Positions 16,895 to 24,239 of a DNA stretch of 29,742 bases are shown here, one piece after another. The position numbers and the translations under genes were made by a program. Numbering within the stretch: the first letter of the stretch is position 1; each line of letters starts with the position of its first letter. This DNA is from TMED109 sp015660425. Its GTDB lineage: Bacteria; Pseudomonadota; Alphaproteobacteria; TMED109. The notes below the pieces were generated by a model. The model worked only from the letters and a program-made list of their open reading frames with translations, did not search any database and had not been told where the DNA came from. The stretch covers positions 1 through 29,742 of the forward strand of contig JAPYTH010000021.1 of the NCBI GenBank assembly GCA_029936295.1, written 5' to 3'.

Positions 16895-17659
16895 CTAAAC
16901 TATTGTTACTCCACTATCTACCGAAATAACTTGACCTGTTGTAATAGCGGATTCATCTGAGGCTAAATAAACAGCCAAATCAGCGACATGTATAGGTTCT
17001 CCTAATCCAAGTAAATGTCTTTTAGATATTGCATCAATCTCAGGACTTGATTCCAATAGTTTCTTTACTCTGTCTGATAAAGTTACAGATGGAGCAATGG
17101 CATTTACTCTAATTTTGTCAGGTGCGTATTCAGCTGCCATTGAACGTGTCATTGAAGCTATTGCTCCTTTAACAGCAGTATAGCAATCACGACCTGGTAG
17201 AGCCATTAAGGCAACGTTTGATGACATGTTGATCACTGATCCTCCGCCAGATTTAGCAATTTCAGGAATTGCATATTTTGAGCAAAGAAAGGTGCCAAAT
17301 AAATCAAGATTAACACATCTCCAAAATTCTTCTACTGGAGCTTCTGTTACTGGCCCATCTTGTAATGTGGAACCCCCAGCATTATTATGAAGTATATCAA
17401 GTTTTCCATAACGTTTTATTGTTTCATTTATGGCTGATTGAACACTATTAGCATCACTAACATTTGTTTTAAAAAAATATGCGTCTCCTCCAGAATTTTT
17501 ACATTTTGATCGGGCTGATTTAGCCGCTTCTTCACCAACGTTAGAGTCGATTTCAGCAATAAAGACTTTTGCCCCTTCCTCGGCAAAGCGCTCAGCAGTA
17601 GCACGGCCTATTCCTCCTCCACCTCCAGTAATAAACGCAACTTTTCCTTTTAATCTCAA
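16895..17659 (-). CDS. SDR-family NAD-dependent dehydrogenase
   Basis: A classical SDR of 254 residues with the cofactor motif TGGGGGIG at 11-18, NNAG at 92-95, catalytic S147 and YTAVK at 160-164. Acidic residues after the second strand (AEID) suggest NAD rather than NADP. The start is a TTG at 17659, supported by TAGGAG 7 nt upstream; no ATG lies nearby. It is transcribed divergently from the molybdenum hydroxylase cluster and leads the opine dehydrogenase operon. A role with furfural or furfuryl alcohol is conceivable from position only. Confidence 0.85.
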   Translation of the reverse strand: MRLKGKVAFITGGGGGIGRATAERFAEEGAKVFIAEIDSNVGEEAAKSARSKCKNSGGDAYFFKTNVSDANSVQSAINETIKRYGKLDILHNNAGGSTLQDGPVTEAPVEEFWRCVNLDLFGTFLCSKYAIPEIAKSGGGSVINMSSNVALMALPGRDCYTAVKGAIASMTRSMAAEYAPDKIRVNAIAPSVTLSDRVKKLLESSPEIDAISKRHLLGLGEPIHVADLAVYLASDESAITTGQVISVDSGVTIV

Positions 17660-17780
17660 GATATATACTCCTAAAAAATATTATTTTAGTTTGAGATAGT
17701 TATGATTTTTTATCAATTAAAAAATTATACACTATACGCATATATATGTATTATAATTTCTAATAATCATAATTATTAAC

Positions 17781-17797
17781 GGGAGATTTTAGTTATT
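17781..17797 (+). promoter_or_regulatory. Ribosome binding site and probable ATT start codon of hmfA
   Basis: GGGAGA (17781-17786) is followed after 8 nt by an ATT codon at 17795. The frame is open from the stop at 17777-17779 to the gene and contains no ATG, GTG or TTG before 17900. The conserved N-terminal family sequence (GKSIERQED...) begins right after this ATT, so ATT is the best start candidate. Confidence 0.6.
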
Positions 17798-20296
17798 AAT
17801 TCATTAGGTAAATCTATTGAGCGTCAGGAAGATATTAAACTTCTTAAAGGAACTGCAAGATTTGCGGATGATATTCCTTACCGAAAAGATACTCTTCATG
17901 TGGCTTTTGTAAGATCAGTACATGCGCATGCTCGTATAGTTAGTATAGATGTTTCTAAAGCTTTAAATATTTATGGTGTAGAAGAAGTTATTACTGGAAA
18001 GGAAATAAAAGAGTGGTCACGTCCATTTGTAGTAGGTGTAAAGCAACCCATGGAACATTGGTGCCTAGCTGTAGATAAAGTTCGCTATGTAGGCGAACCT
18101 ATAGCAATAGTTATTGCTCAAAATAGATATATTGCTGAAGATGCATTAGAACTAATAGATGTTCAATATGAAGAGTTAGTTTCAGTCATAAGTATTTCAG
18201 ATGCTATAAAGTCTGATGCACCAGTTTTGCATGAAAAAGTTAATAGTAATATTGTAAGTGCAAGAAATTTTAATTATGGAAATGTTGAAAAAGCATTTTC
18301 AGAGGCAAAGCATATAGTTGAAATTGATATTAAGTATCCAAGAAATTCTTGTACTCCAATTGAATGTTTTAATATAATAGCTGAGCATTCGTTGGAAGAA
18401 AATAGTTACAATGTAATGTCAAATTTTCAGGGCCCTTTTGCTCTTCACCCCGTAATGGCAATGGCTTTAAATATCTCTGGTAATAAACTAAGATTGAGAT
18501 CTCCAGAAAATTCTGGTGGAAGCTTTGGAGTGAAACAGGCAGTGTTTTCTTATATAGTAGCTTTATGTTTGGCCTCAAAAAAAGTAGGAAAACCTTTAAA
18601 ATGGGTTGAAGATAGACTTGAACATTTGCTTGCGGCTTCTTCTGCTACAGGAAGAGAATCTAAATTGCAAGCAGCAGTTTTAGAAAATGGCGAATTAATT
18701 GGACTAAAAATTACTCAGTTTGATGATTGTGGTGGTTATTTGAGGGCACCAGAGCCCGCTTCTCTTTATAGAATGCATGGAAATTTATCCGGTGCTTATA
18801 AGGTTAAAAATATTTCTTTAACGAACAATGTCGTATTAACTAATAAAACTCCTTCGGGATTAAACAGGGGATTTGGTGGTCCTCAATTTTATTATGGTTT
18901 AGAGAGATTAATGCAAAAAATTGCCAAAGTTTTACAAAAACCACATCTTGAGATTATTAAGACCAATTTATTAAATTCAGATATGTTTCCTTATAGGACG
19001 CCTTCTGGTGGAGTTTTAGATTCAGGTAATTATAAAAAAGCTATTGAAAAAGCAGAAGTGGAAGGAAAATTAGAAGAATTATTTAAAAAAAGAAAAAAAA
19101 AGAAATTAGAAGGAAAATTATATGGAATTGGTTTTACTGCTGTTGTAGAACCTTCAATTTCGAATATGGGCTATATAAGTACTGCACTTACACATGATGA
19201 AAGGTTAAAAGCAGGTCCTAAAAATGGTGCTCATGCATGCGCTACTATCACTATAGATCCATTAGGTTCAATTATTGCAGTTATAGATTCTTTGCCTCAA
19301 GGTCAGGGACATAAAACTGTTGTACAACAAATCATTGGTTCTGTTTTCTCTATAGAGCTATCAAAAATTGTAGTTAATTCTGACTTAGATACTCAAAAAG
19401 ATGGATGGTCTATTGCTGCAGGTAATTATTCTAGTAGATTTGGAGGAGCTGTAGCAGGCACAGTATATTTAGCAGCACAAAAGTTATTACTTAAGCTTAA
19501 AACCATTGCTGCTAAAAATATGAACACTAAGATAGAAGATATTATTTTTGAGAATAATTTTATATTTTCAAAAAGTAATCCAGATAATAAAATTTCTTTC
19601 TCAAGATTAGCTGGAAGTAGTCATTGGGCTCCCGATACTATTCCAGATGAAATGATACCTCCATTAAGAGAAACTCTTTATTGGACTATGCCTCAGCATA
19701 AAGCACCAAATGAAAAGGATGAAATTAATAGTTCTGGTTCATATGGTTTTATATTTGATTTTTGTGGTGTTGAAATTGATAAGTCCACAGGTAAAGTTTT
19801 TATTGATAAATATGTTTCTACACATGATGCGGGAAACTTACTACATCCAGAAATGGTAAATGGTCAGATTAGAGGAGCATTTTCACAAGCAGTGGGAGCC
19901 GCTTTATATGAGGAATTTAAATATTCAAAAGAAGGAGATTTTTTATCTGGTACTTTTGCAGATTATTTACTTCCAACGGTAAATGAAGTCCCTAATATTG
20001 ATATACTACATATTAATACGCCATCTCCTTTTACTCCCTTAGGTTCAAAAGGGGTTGGAGAAGGAAATAGTATGAGTACTCCTGTTTGTATTGCAAATGC
20101 AATAAGTGATGCTCTAGATAAAGAAAATATTGAACTTCCAATGACACCTCCTAGAATATTCAATTTAATTAATTCTAAAGAAAGACAACCTAATAATCTA
20201 AATTATGAAATTTTAGATATTAATAGAAGAGATAGTAAAATAAGTGATGATGTAAAATTATGGACTAATATAAAAAATAAATTTAAGAGGTATTAA
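17795..20296 (+). CDS. hmfA: Molybdenum hydroxylase large subunit, probable furoyl-CoA dehydrogenase HmfA
   Basis: A xanthine dehydrogenase-family molybdopterin subunit of 833 residues counted from the inferred ATT start. The conserved family N-terminus (LGKSIERQED, RFADDI, then HVAFVRS) lies upstream of the first canonical start, GTG 17900, which would remove 35 conserved residues. The Mo-site loop reads NRGFGGPQ (357-364), and the catalytic glutamate is in GVGE near residue 756. The CO dehydrogenase form I loop AYxCSFR is absent, excluding CO oxidation. It is followed directly by the FAD and 2Fe-2S subunits, a CoA ligase and a crotonase-fold protein, the order of hmfABCDE from Cupriavidus basilensis. 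There the complex hydroxylates 2-furoyl-CoA at C5. Subunit identity is certain; the furoyl-CoA substrate is inferred from synteny. Confidence 0.78.
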   Translation: MNSLGKSIERQEDIKLLKGTARFADDIPYRKDTLHVAFVRSVHAHARIVSIDVSKALNIYGVEEVITGKEIKEWSRPFVVGVKQPMEHWCLAVDKVRYVGEPIAIVIAQNRYIAEDALELIDVQYEELVSVISISDAIKSDAPVLHEKVNSNIVSARNFNYGNVEKAFSEAKHIVEIDIKYPRNSCTPIECFNIIAEHSLEENSYNVMSNFQGPFALHPVMAMALNISGNKLRLRSPENSGGSFGVKQAVFSYIVALCLASKKVGKPLKWVEDRLEHLLAASSATGRESKLQAAVLENGELIGLKITQFDDCGGYLRAPEPASLYRMHGNLSGAYKVKNISLTNNVVLTNKTPSGLNRGFGGPQFYYGLERLMQKIAKVLQKPHLEIIKTNLLNSDMFPYRTPSGGVLDSGNYKKAIEKAEVEGKLEELFKKRKKKKLEGKLYGIGFTAVVEPSISNMGYISTALTHDERLKAGPKNGAHACATITIDPLGSIIAVIDSLPQGQGHKTVVQQIIGSVFSIELSKIVVNSDLDTQKDGWSIAAGNYSSRFGGAVAGTVYLAAQKLLLKLKTIAAKNMNTKIEDIIFENNFIFSKSNPDNKISFSRLAGSSHWAPDTIPDEMIPPLRETLYWTMPQHKAPNEKDEINSSGSYGFIFDFCGVEIDKSTGKVFIDKYVSTHDAGNLLHPEMVNGQIRGAFSQAVGAALYEEFKYSKEGDFLSGTFADYLLPTVNEVPNIDILHINTPSPFTPLGSKGVGEGNSMSTPVCIANAISDALDKENIELPMTPPRIFNLINSKERQPNNLNYEILDINRRDSKISDDVKLWTNIKNKFKRY

Positions 20297-20297
20297 A

Positions 20298-21128
20298 ATG
20301 AAGCCAGCTAATTTTTTATATTTATGTCCAGAATCTTTAGAAGAAGCCGTTTCTATTCTATTTTCCAAAAAAGAAGATGCAAAAATAATAGCTGGAGGAC
20401 AGTCTTTACTTGCAATGTTAAACATGCGTCTTTTGTCTCCTAAGATAATTGTAGATATTAAAAATATAAAAATTTTATATAAAATAAAAAATACAAAAGA
20501 AGGTTTGTGGATAGGTGCTAATATAACCCAGCAAGAATTACTAGAATTTGAAGACTTATATTCTATATCACCTCTTCTTAATAAGATGTTACCATGGGTA
20601 GGTCATTATCAAACTCGAAATAAAGGAACAATATGTGGATCTGTAGCTCATGCAGACCCAAGTTCAGAAATACCTTTGTGTCTAGCATTACTTGATGGAA
20701 AGATTAAATTAATTTCTCAACATGAGGAAAGAATTTTACCTGCAAGGGATTTTCAGAAAGGTTTTTTAGATACAGCAATAAGGCCTGATGAAATAATACA
20801 ATCAGTTTTTTTTCCTCGACTAGATAATAGAGTAGGAGTAGCATTTAATGAGTTCTCTTTTCGGCAAGGAGATTTTTCAATATTATCAGTTGGTGCTATT
20901 TGTGGAAGTAATAAAATTACGTTCGGACTTACAGGGCTTTCAAATAAAGCATATATAACTGTATTCCCTATATTGACTGAAGATGAAATAGACGATGCTT
21001 TAAATGATTTAGCCTGGAAACTTAAAGGAATAGATGATCATATAGCGTCCGCTAGTTATAGAAGAAATTTATTAAGAGAAATTGGAAAAAACACCATTAA
21101 AGAGGCTATGAAATGTCGGATAAAATAA
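20298..21128 (+). CDS. hmfB: Molybdenum hydroxylase FAD-binding subunit, probable HmfB
   Basis: A 276-residue FAD subunit of the CoxM type. FAD-binding motifs are AGGQSLLAMLNMRL near 33-46 and TRNKGTICGSVAHADPSSE near 110-128. There is no cysteine-rich insertion for an extra 4Fe-4S cluster, which separates it from 4-hydroxybenzoyl-CoA reductase. It would pass electrons from the 2Fe-2S subunit to its acceptor. An AGAGG site precedes the ATG, which is 1 nt after the large-subunit stop, and the gene overlaps the iron-sulfur subunit gene by 16 nt. Confidence 0.8.
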   Translation: MKPANFLYLCPESLEEAVSILFSKKEDAKIIAGGQSLLAMLNMRLLSPKIIVDIKNIKILYKIKNTKEGLWIGANITQQELLEFEDLYSISPLLNKMLPWVGHYQTRNKGTICGSVAHADPSSEIPLCLALLDGKIKLISQHEERILPARDFQKGFLDTAIRPDEIIQSVFFPRLDNRVGVAFNEFSFRQGDFSILSVGAICGSNKITFGLTGLSNKAYITVFPILTEDEIDDALNDLAWKLKGIDDHIASASYRRNLLREIGKNTIKEAMKCRIK

Positions 21129-21607
21129 GTAAAAAACATTTAATAAAATTTACTTTAAATGGAAAAAATATTGAAGATGAAATTGATTCACGACTTCTTT
21201 TAAGTGATTACATTCGTGATTATTTAGGTCAAACTGGAACGCATGTTGGTTGCGAACATGGGATTTGTGGTGCATGTACAATTCATATAAATGGAAGGGC
21301 TTCAAGATCTTGTTTAACTTTAGCAGTTCAAGCGGATGGCTGTAATATTAATACAATTGAGTCAATTTCTAATAATGATAAAAACTTAAGTATAATTCAA
21401 AAAAATTTTAAAAAGTATTTTGCTTTACAGTGTGGATTTTGCACTCCTGGAATAATTATGACTCTTTCAGATTATTTATATAGAAATAAAGATGCTTCTG
21501 AAAAAGACATTAAGAACATATTATCAGGTCATTTATGTCGTTGTACCGGTTATCAACCTATTATTAAGGCTGCCATTGAATCAGCTAAAGAAATTAATGA
21601 TGAATAA
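21113..21607 (+). CDS. hmfC: Molybdenum hydroxylase 2Fe-2S subunit, probable HmfC
   Basis: A 164-residue small subunit with two [2Fe-2S] domains. The plant-ferredoxin-type site is CEHGICGAC plus C67 (C47, C52, C55, C67), and the alpha-helical site is CGFC with CRC (C107, C110, C142, C144). All eight ligands are present and the length is normal. It carries electrons from the Mo cofactor to FAD. The gene overlaps both neighbours (16 nt with the FAD subunit gene, 11 nt with the ligase gene), so the complex and ligase are translated from one tightly coupled message. Confidence 0.83.
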   Translation: MSDKISKKHLIKFTLNGKNIEDEIDSRLLLSDYIRDYLGQTGTHVGCEHGICGACTIHINGRASRSCLTLAVQADGCNINTIESISNNDKNLSIIQKNFKKYFALQCGFCTPGIIMTLSDYLYRNKDASEKDIKNILSGHLCRCTGYQPIIKAAIESAKEINDE

Positions 21608-23108
21608 CGCGTTTACTTTATTGTCTGCTGTATATAGAGATCCAAATGCTATTGCAATAATAGATGGTCAAAAGATAATTAATTATAATAATTTACTAAA
21701 AATATCTTCTATAGTAGGGAGTAACTTGTTCTCGCATGGGTTGCATGAGGGAAGCCATTTAGTTACTTTGCTCCAAAATAATTGGCAAGCAACAATAATT
21801 TATTGGGCCTGTCAACTCTATGGTATTATTATTGTTCCATTAAATTGGAGAACTACTTCCAAAGAACTAGATTATTATTTGAAAGACTCAGAAGCAAAAA
21901 TTGTTATTTTTCAGGACATATCTTCTGATGCTGTTTCATCATCCATTAATTCCCAAGGTATACTAAAAATATCATTGAATAAGTCAGTAGATTCAACTTT
22001 TATTTTTGAAAATCTTCTTAATGAAAACTCTAAAAATATAGACTATATCAAAGATAATAATTTAACATCTATTATGCTTTATACTTCTGGCACAACCGGT
22101 ATAGGAAAAGGTGTTCCAAGAAGTCATTTTGCTGAAAGGTCTGCAGCGATTGCCCATATTGCACAAAATCATTATGTATATAAGGAAAATACATTAGGTG
22201 TAATGCCTTTATATCACACTATGGGTGTAAGGCTCCTATTATCAATGTGTATATTAAATGGTTGTTTTATATGCCAGTCTAAATTTAGTTCTGATCAAGC
22301 ACTTCAATTAATTTATAAAGAAAAGATTACTTCTCTTTATTTAGTTCCAACTTTGTATCATGATTTAATATCTAATAAAACATTCTCCACCTCTTTGATT
22401 AAAACTGTAGAAAAAATTGGTTTTGCTGGAGCAAGTATGAATCAAGATTTACTTGAAAAATTGGATTATTATTTTAAGCCTAAAGTTTTTATAAATCATT
22501 ATGGTTCTACTGAAATTTATACGTTTACATATTCTGAAAATGCTCAAAAAAAACCTGGATCAGCAGGTAAAGCAGGAATTAATCAAATTATTAAAGTTAT
22601 AGATATCGATTCAGTAAGTTCTTTAGATGTTGTAGAATCTTTTATAGAAGGAAAGATTATTGCTTCGATGAAAAGTAGTGAAGCATTCAAGAGTTATTGG
22701 AATAATCCTAAAGCAAATAAAAATTCTATTATTGATGGCTGGTATATTACCGGAGATATAGGCTTTATAGATGACGAAGGTGATTTATTCATAACGGGTA
22801 GAGTTGATGATATGATAATAAGTGGCGGGGAGAATATATTGCCTATAGAAATAGAAAATGTTCTATCAAGTTATAACGATATTGATGAAGTAGTAGTATG
22901 TGGTTTGCCTCATGAAAGATTAGGAGAAATTGTTACAGCATTCATAAAATCTGATAAACAAATAGAACTTAGGCTTTTAGATGAATATTTTTTAAAATCT
23001 GAGGTTGCAAAATTTAAAAGACCAAGAAAATATATTTTTGTAGATGAAATTCCCAAATCACCTGTTGGCAAAGTTTTAAGAAGAAAATTAAAAAAAAATT
23101 TTAGTTAA
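21597..23108 (+). CDS. hmfD: Acyl-CoA ligase, probable 2-furoyl-CoA synthetase HmfD
   Basis: An adenylate-forming ligase of 503 residues. It has a TSGTTGIGKG phosphate loop near 161-170, the YGSTE motif, an ITGDIG motif, GRVDDMIISGGENI, and the terminal lysine in SPVGKVLRRKL. The family frame is open further upstream, but the homologous N-terminus (FTLLSAVYRDPNAIAIIDG) starts here. Two adjacent ATGs at 21597 and 21600 overlap the iron-sulfur subunit stop, and either could serve. By synteny with hmfABCDE it would activate 2-furoate for hydroxylation by the preceding Mo enzyme. Another heteroaromatic or aromatic acid is the alternative. Confidence 0.75.
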   Translation: MMNNAFTLLSAVYRDPNAIAIIDGQKIINYNNLLKISSIVGSNLFSHGLHEGSHLVTLLQNNWQATIIYWACQLYGIIIVPLNWRTTSKELDYYLKDSEAKIVIFQDISSDAVSSSINSQGILKISLNKSVDSTFIFENLLNENSKNIDYIKDNNLTSIMLYTSGTTGIGKGVPRSHFAERSAAIAHIAQNHYVYKENTLGVMPLYHTMGVRLLLSMCILNGCFICQSKFSSDQALQLIYKEKITSLYLVPTLYHDLISNKTFSTSLIKTVEKIGFAGASMNQDLLEKLDYYFKPKVFINHYGSTEIYTFTYSENAQKKPGSAGKAGINQIIKVIDIDSVSSLDVVESFIEGKIIASMKSSEAFKSYWNNPKANKNSIIDGWYITGDIGFIDDEGDLFITGRVDDMIISGGENILPIEIENVLSSYNDIDEVVVCGLPHERLGEIVTAFIKSDKQIELRLLDEYFLKSEVAKFKRPRKYIFVDEIPKSPVGKVLRRKLKKNFS

Positions 23109-23126
23109 TAAATAAAGGAATAAATT

Positions 23127-23921
23127 ATGAATGACAAAAATTCTGATTATGAAAATTTAGATGGTTTAAGAGTTGTGATAGATTCTAAACTAAAAGTTGC
23201 AAGTATAATTCTTGATCGTCCTCCTTATAATGTAGTTTCAATGTTGCAAAGAGAACATTTATCTTCTGTGTTTAAAAAGTTAGATAATGATAAAAATGTT
23301 AAAATTATAGTTGTAAAAGGTGAAGGCAAGAATTTTTCTTCTGGAGGAAATGTTCAAGGATTTATGGATTCTACGCCGGAGAAGGTTTCGCAATTAGCAA
23401 ATAATATTAAAGCACCAGAAATGTGTTCCAAGCCAGTAGTTGCATCTGTAAGAGGTTATTGTTTTGGTGTAGGGTTTGAATTGTGTTTGGCATGTGATTT
23501 TCGTATTGTAAGTGATACAACAAATTTTGCATTACCAGAGCAAAAAATAGGCATGATACCAGGGTCTGGTGGGTCTATTAGGTTATTACATATGATTGGT
23601 ATGACAAGAACAAAAGATATTGTTATGAGGTCCCGGTGGATTTCTGGAAAAGAAGCTGAGAATTGGGGAATAGCTACAAGATGTGTAGAAGATAATTTAT
23701 TAGAAGAATCTACAAATGAGCTAATAGAAGAGCTTCTTAATTTTTCTCCTTTAGCTCAAAGGACCATTAAATCTGTTTTAAGAACTGCGCAAGACACTAC
23801 TCTACAGGCGGGTATTGAACTTGAAGGCCAGGCTTATGGAAGGTTGAGGTCGTCTAATGATTTTGCAGCTGGTGTTAAAGCATTTAACGAAAAGAAAAAA
23901 GCTGAATGGAGTGGAAGCTAA
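23127..23921 (+). CDS. hmfE: Enoyl-CoA hydratase-family protein, probable 2-oxoglutaroyl-CoA hydrolase HmfE
   Basis: A crotonase-fold protein of 264 residues. Unlike the family member in the anthranilate operon, it keeps both catalytic glutamates, E118 (GFEL) and E138 (LPEQ), with the canonical spacing of 20, plus the oxyanion segments SSGGN and GVG and the PGSGGS loop. In the furoate pathway HmfE acts after 5-hydroxy-2-furoyl-CoA has tautomerised and opened, releasing 2-oxoglutarate and CoA. The position as fifth gene after the Mo hydroxylase and ligase supports this; a true hydratase is the alternative. An AAAGGA ribosome binding site precedes the ATG 18 nt after the ligase stop. Confidence 0.73.
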   Translation: MNDKNSDYENLDGLRVVIDSKLKVASIILDRPPYNVVSMLQREHLSSVFKKLDNDKNVKIIVVKGEGKNFSSGGNVQGFMDSTPEKVSQLANNIKAPEMCSKPVVASVRGYCFGVGFELCLACDFRIVSDTTNFALPEQKIGMIPGSGGSIRLLHMIGMTRTKDIVMRSRWISGKEAENWGIATRCVEDNLLEESTNELIEELLNFSPLAQRTIKSVLRTAQDTTLQAGIELEGQAYGRLRSSNDFAAGVKAFNEKKKAEWSGS

Positions 23922-23982
23922 TAAAAATTATTTTGATGTTAATTCATTTCATGAAAATTTTATAATTTATAATAAGAAAAGA

Positions 23983-24047
23983 CTTAAGAGTATGTTTTGG
24001 GGTAGGAGAGATAAATAACTATGTACATACTCTTAAGCCCTTAAGGG
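23983..24047 (+). other. Long hairpin plus adjoining palindrome, possible RNA element
   Basis: CTTAAGAGTATGT (23983-23995) pairs perfectly with ACATACTCTTAAG (24025-24037), giving a 13-bp stem with a 29-nt loop. The loop contains a Shine-Dalgarno-like GGAGAG, and an ATG at 24021 opens a seven-codon frame (MYILLSP) that runs through the second arm. CCCTTAAGGG follows immediately. There is no U-run, so a simple intrinsic terminator is not a good fit. A leader RNA, small RNA or mobile-element remnant are all possible. Confidence 0.5.
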
Positions 24048-24097
24048 GTTCATCATTGCAATTAATAAATATATTTATAATAGAGAGATATAAACAT

Positions 24098-24196
24098 ATG
24101 ATATGGAAATTATGGAGATTTTATGAATTTTCTATTTTTATAGTCTTATGTTTAATACTATCCATTTGTAAAATTTTTTTGCGTATATTAAAATAA
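24098..24196 (+). CDS. Possible small single-helix membrane peptide (32 aa)
   Basis: An ATG after a weak GAGAGA site opens a 32-codon frame encoding a basic, Trp-rich N-terminus (MIWKLWRFYEF), a hydrophobic helix (SIFIVLCLILSI) and a basic tail. The arrangement is typical of small inner-membrane peptides. A frame this short can arise by chance in AT-rich DNA, and I know no homologue. Confidence 0.25.
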   Translation: MIWKLWRFYEFSIFIVLCLILSICKIFLRILK

Positions 24197-24207
24197 CTTA
24201 AGAACAT

Positions 24208-24228
24208 AATGTATTTAATAAATACATT
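24208..24228. promoter_or_regulatory. 21-bp palindrome next to the ribosome binding site of the serine hydrolase gene
   Basis: AATGTATTTA and TAAATACATT form a perfect 10-bp inverted repeat around one base. It ends exactly where the strong GGGAGGA ribosome binding site (24229-24235) starts. As DNA it could be an operator; as RNA the hairpin could affect ribosome access. Confidence 0.45.
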
Positions 24229-24239
24229 GGGAGGAAATA

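Larger units (their letters stand above)
23922..24239. other. Intergenic region with structured elements, 318 bp
   Basis: This is the only long stretch here without a firmly supported gene. It holds a 13-bp perfect inverted repeat with a 29-nt purine-containing loop (23983-24037), a CCCTTAAGGG palindrome directly after it (24038-24047), a possible 32-codon membrane-peptide frame (24098-24196) and a 21-bp palindrome beside the ribosome binding site of the next gene (24208-24228). The hexamer CTTAAG occurs four times. I find no tRNA-like or rRNA-like sequence. Confidence 0.7.

Noticed and set aside
17739..17778. AT-rich palindromes (CATATATATG and TAATAAT/ATTATTA) between the SDR and hmfA
   Set aside because: Both are short and almost pure A/T; similar patterns are expected by chance in this composition.
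20298..21128. 4-hydroxybenzoyl-CoA reductase FAD subunit
   Set aside because: That enzyme's FAD subunit carries an extra 4Fe-4S loop; no cysteine cluster or insertion is present here.
17795..21607. Aerobic CO dehydrogenase (CoxLMS)
   Set aside because: The large subunit has NRGFGGPQ instead of the AYxCSFR loop of CO dehydrogenases, and the following ligase and crotonase-fold genes do not fit CO oxidation.
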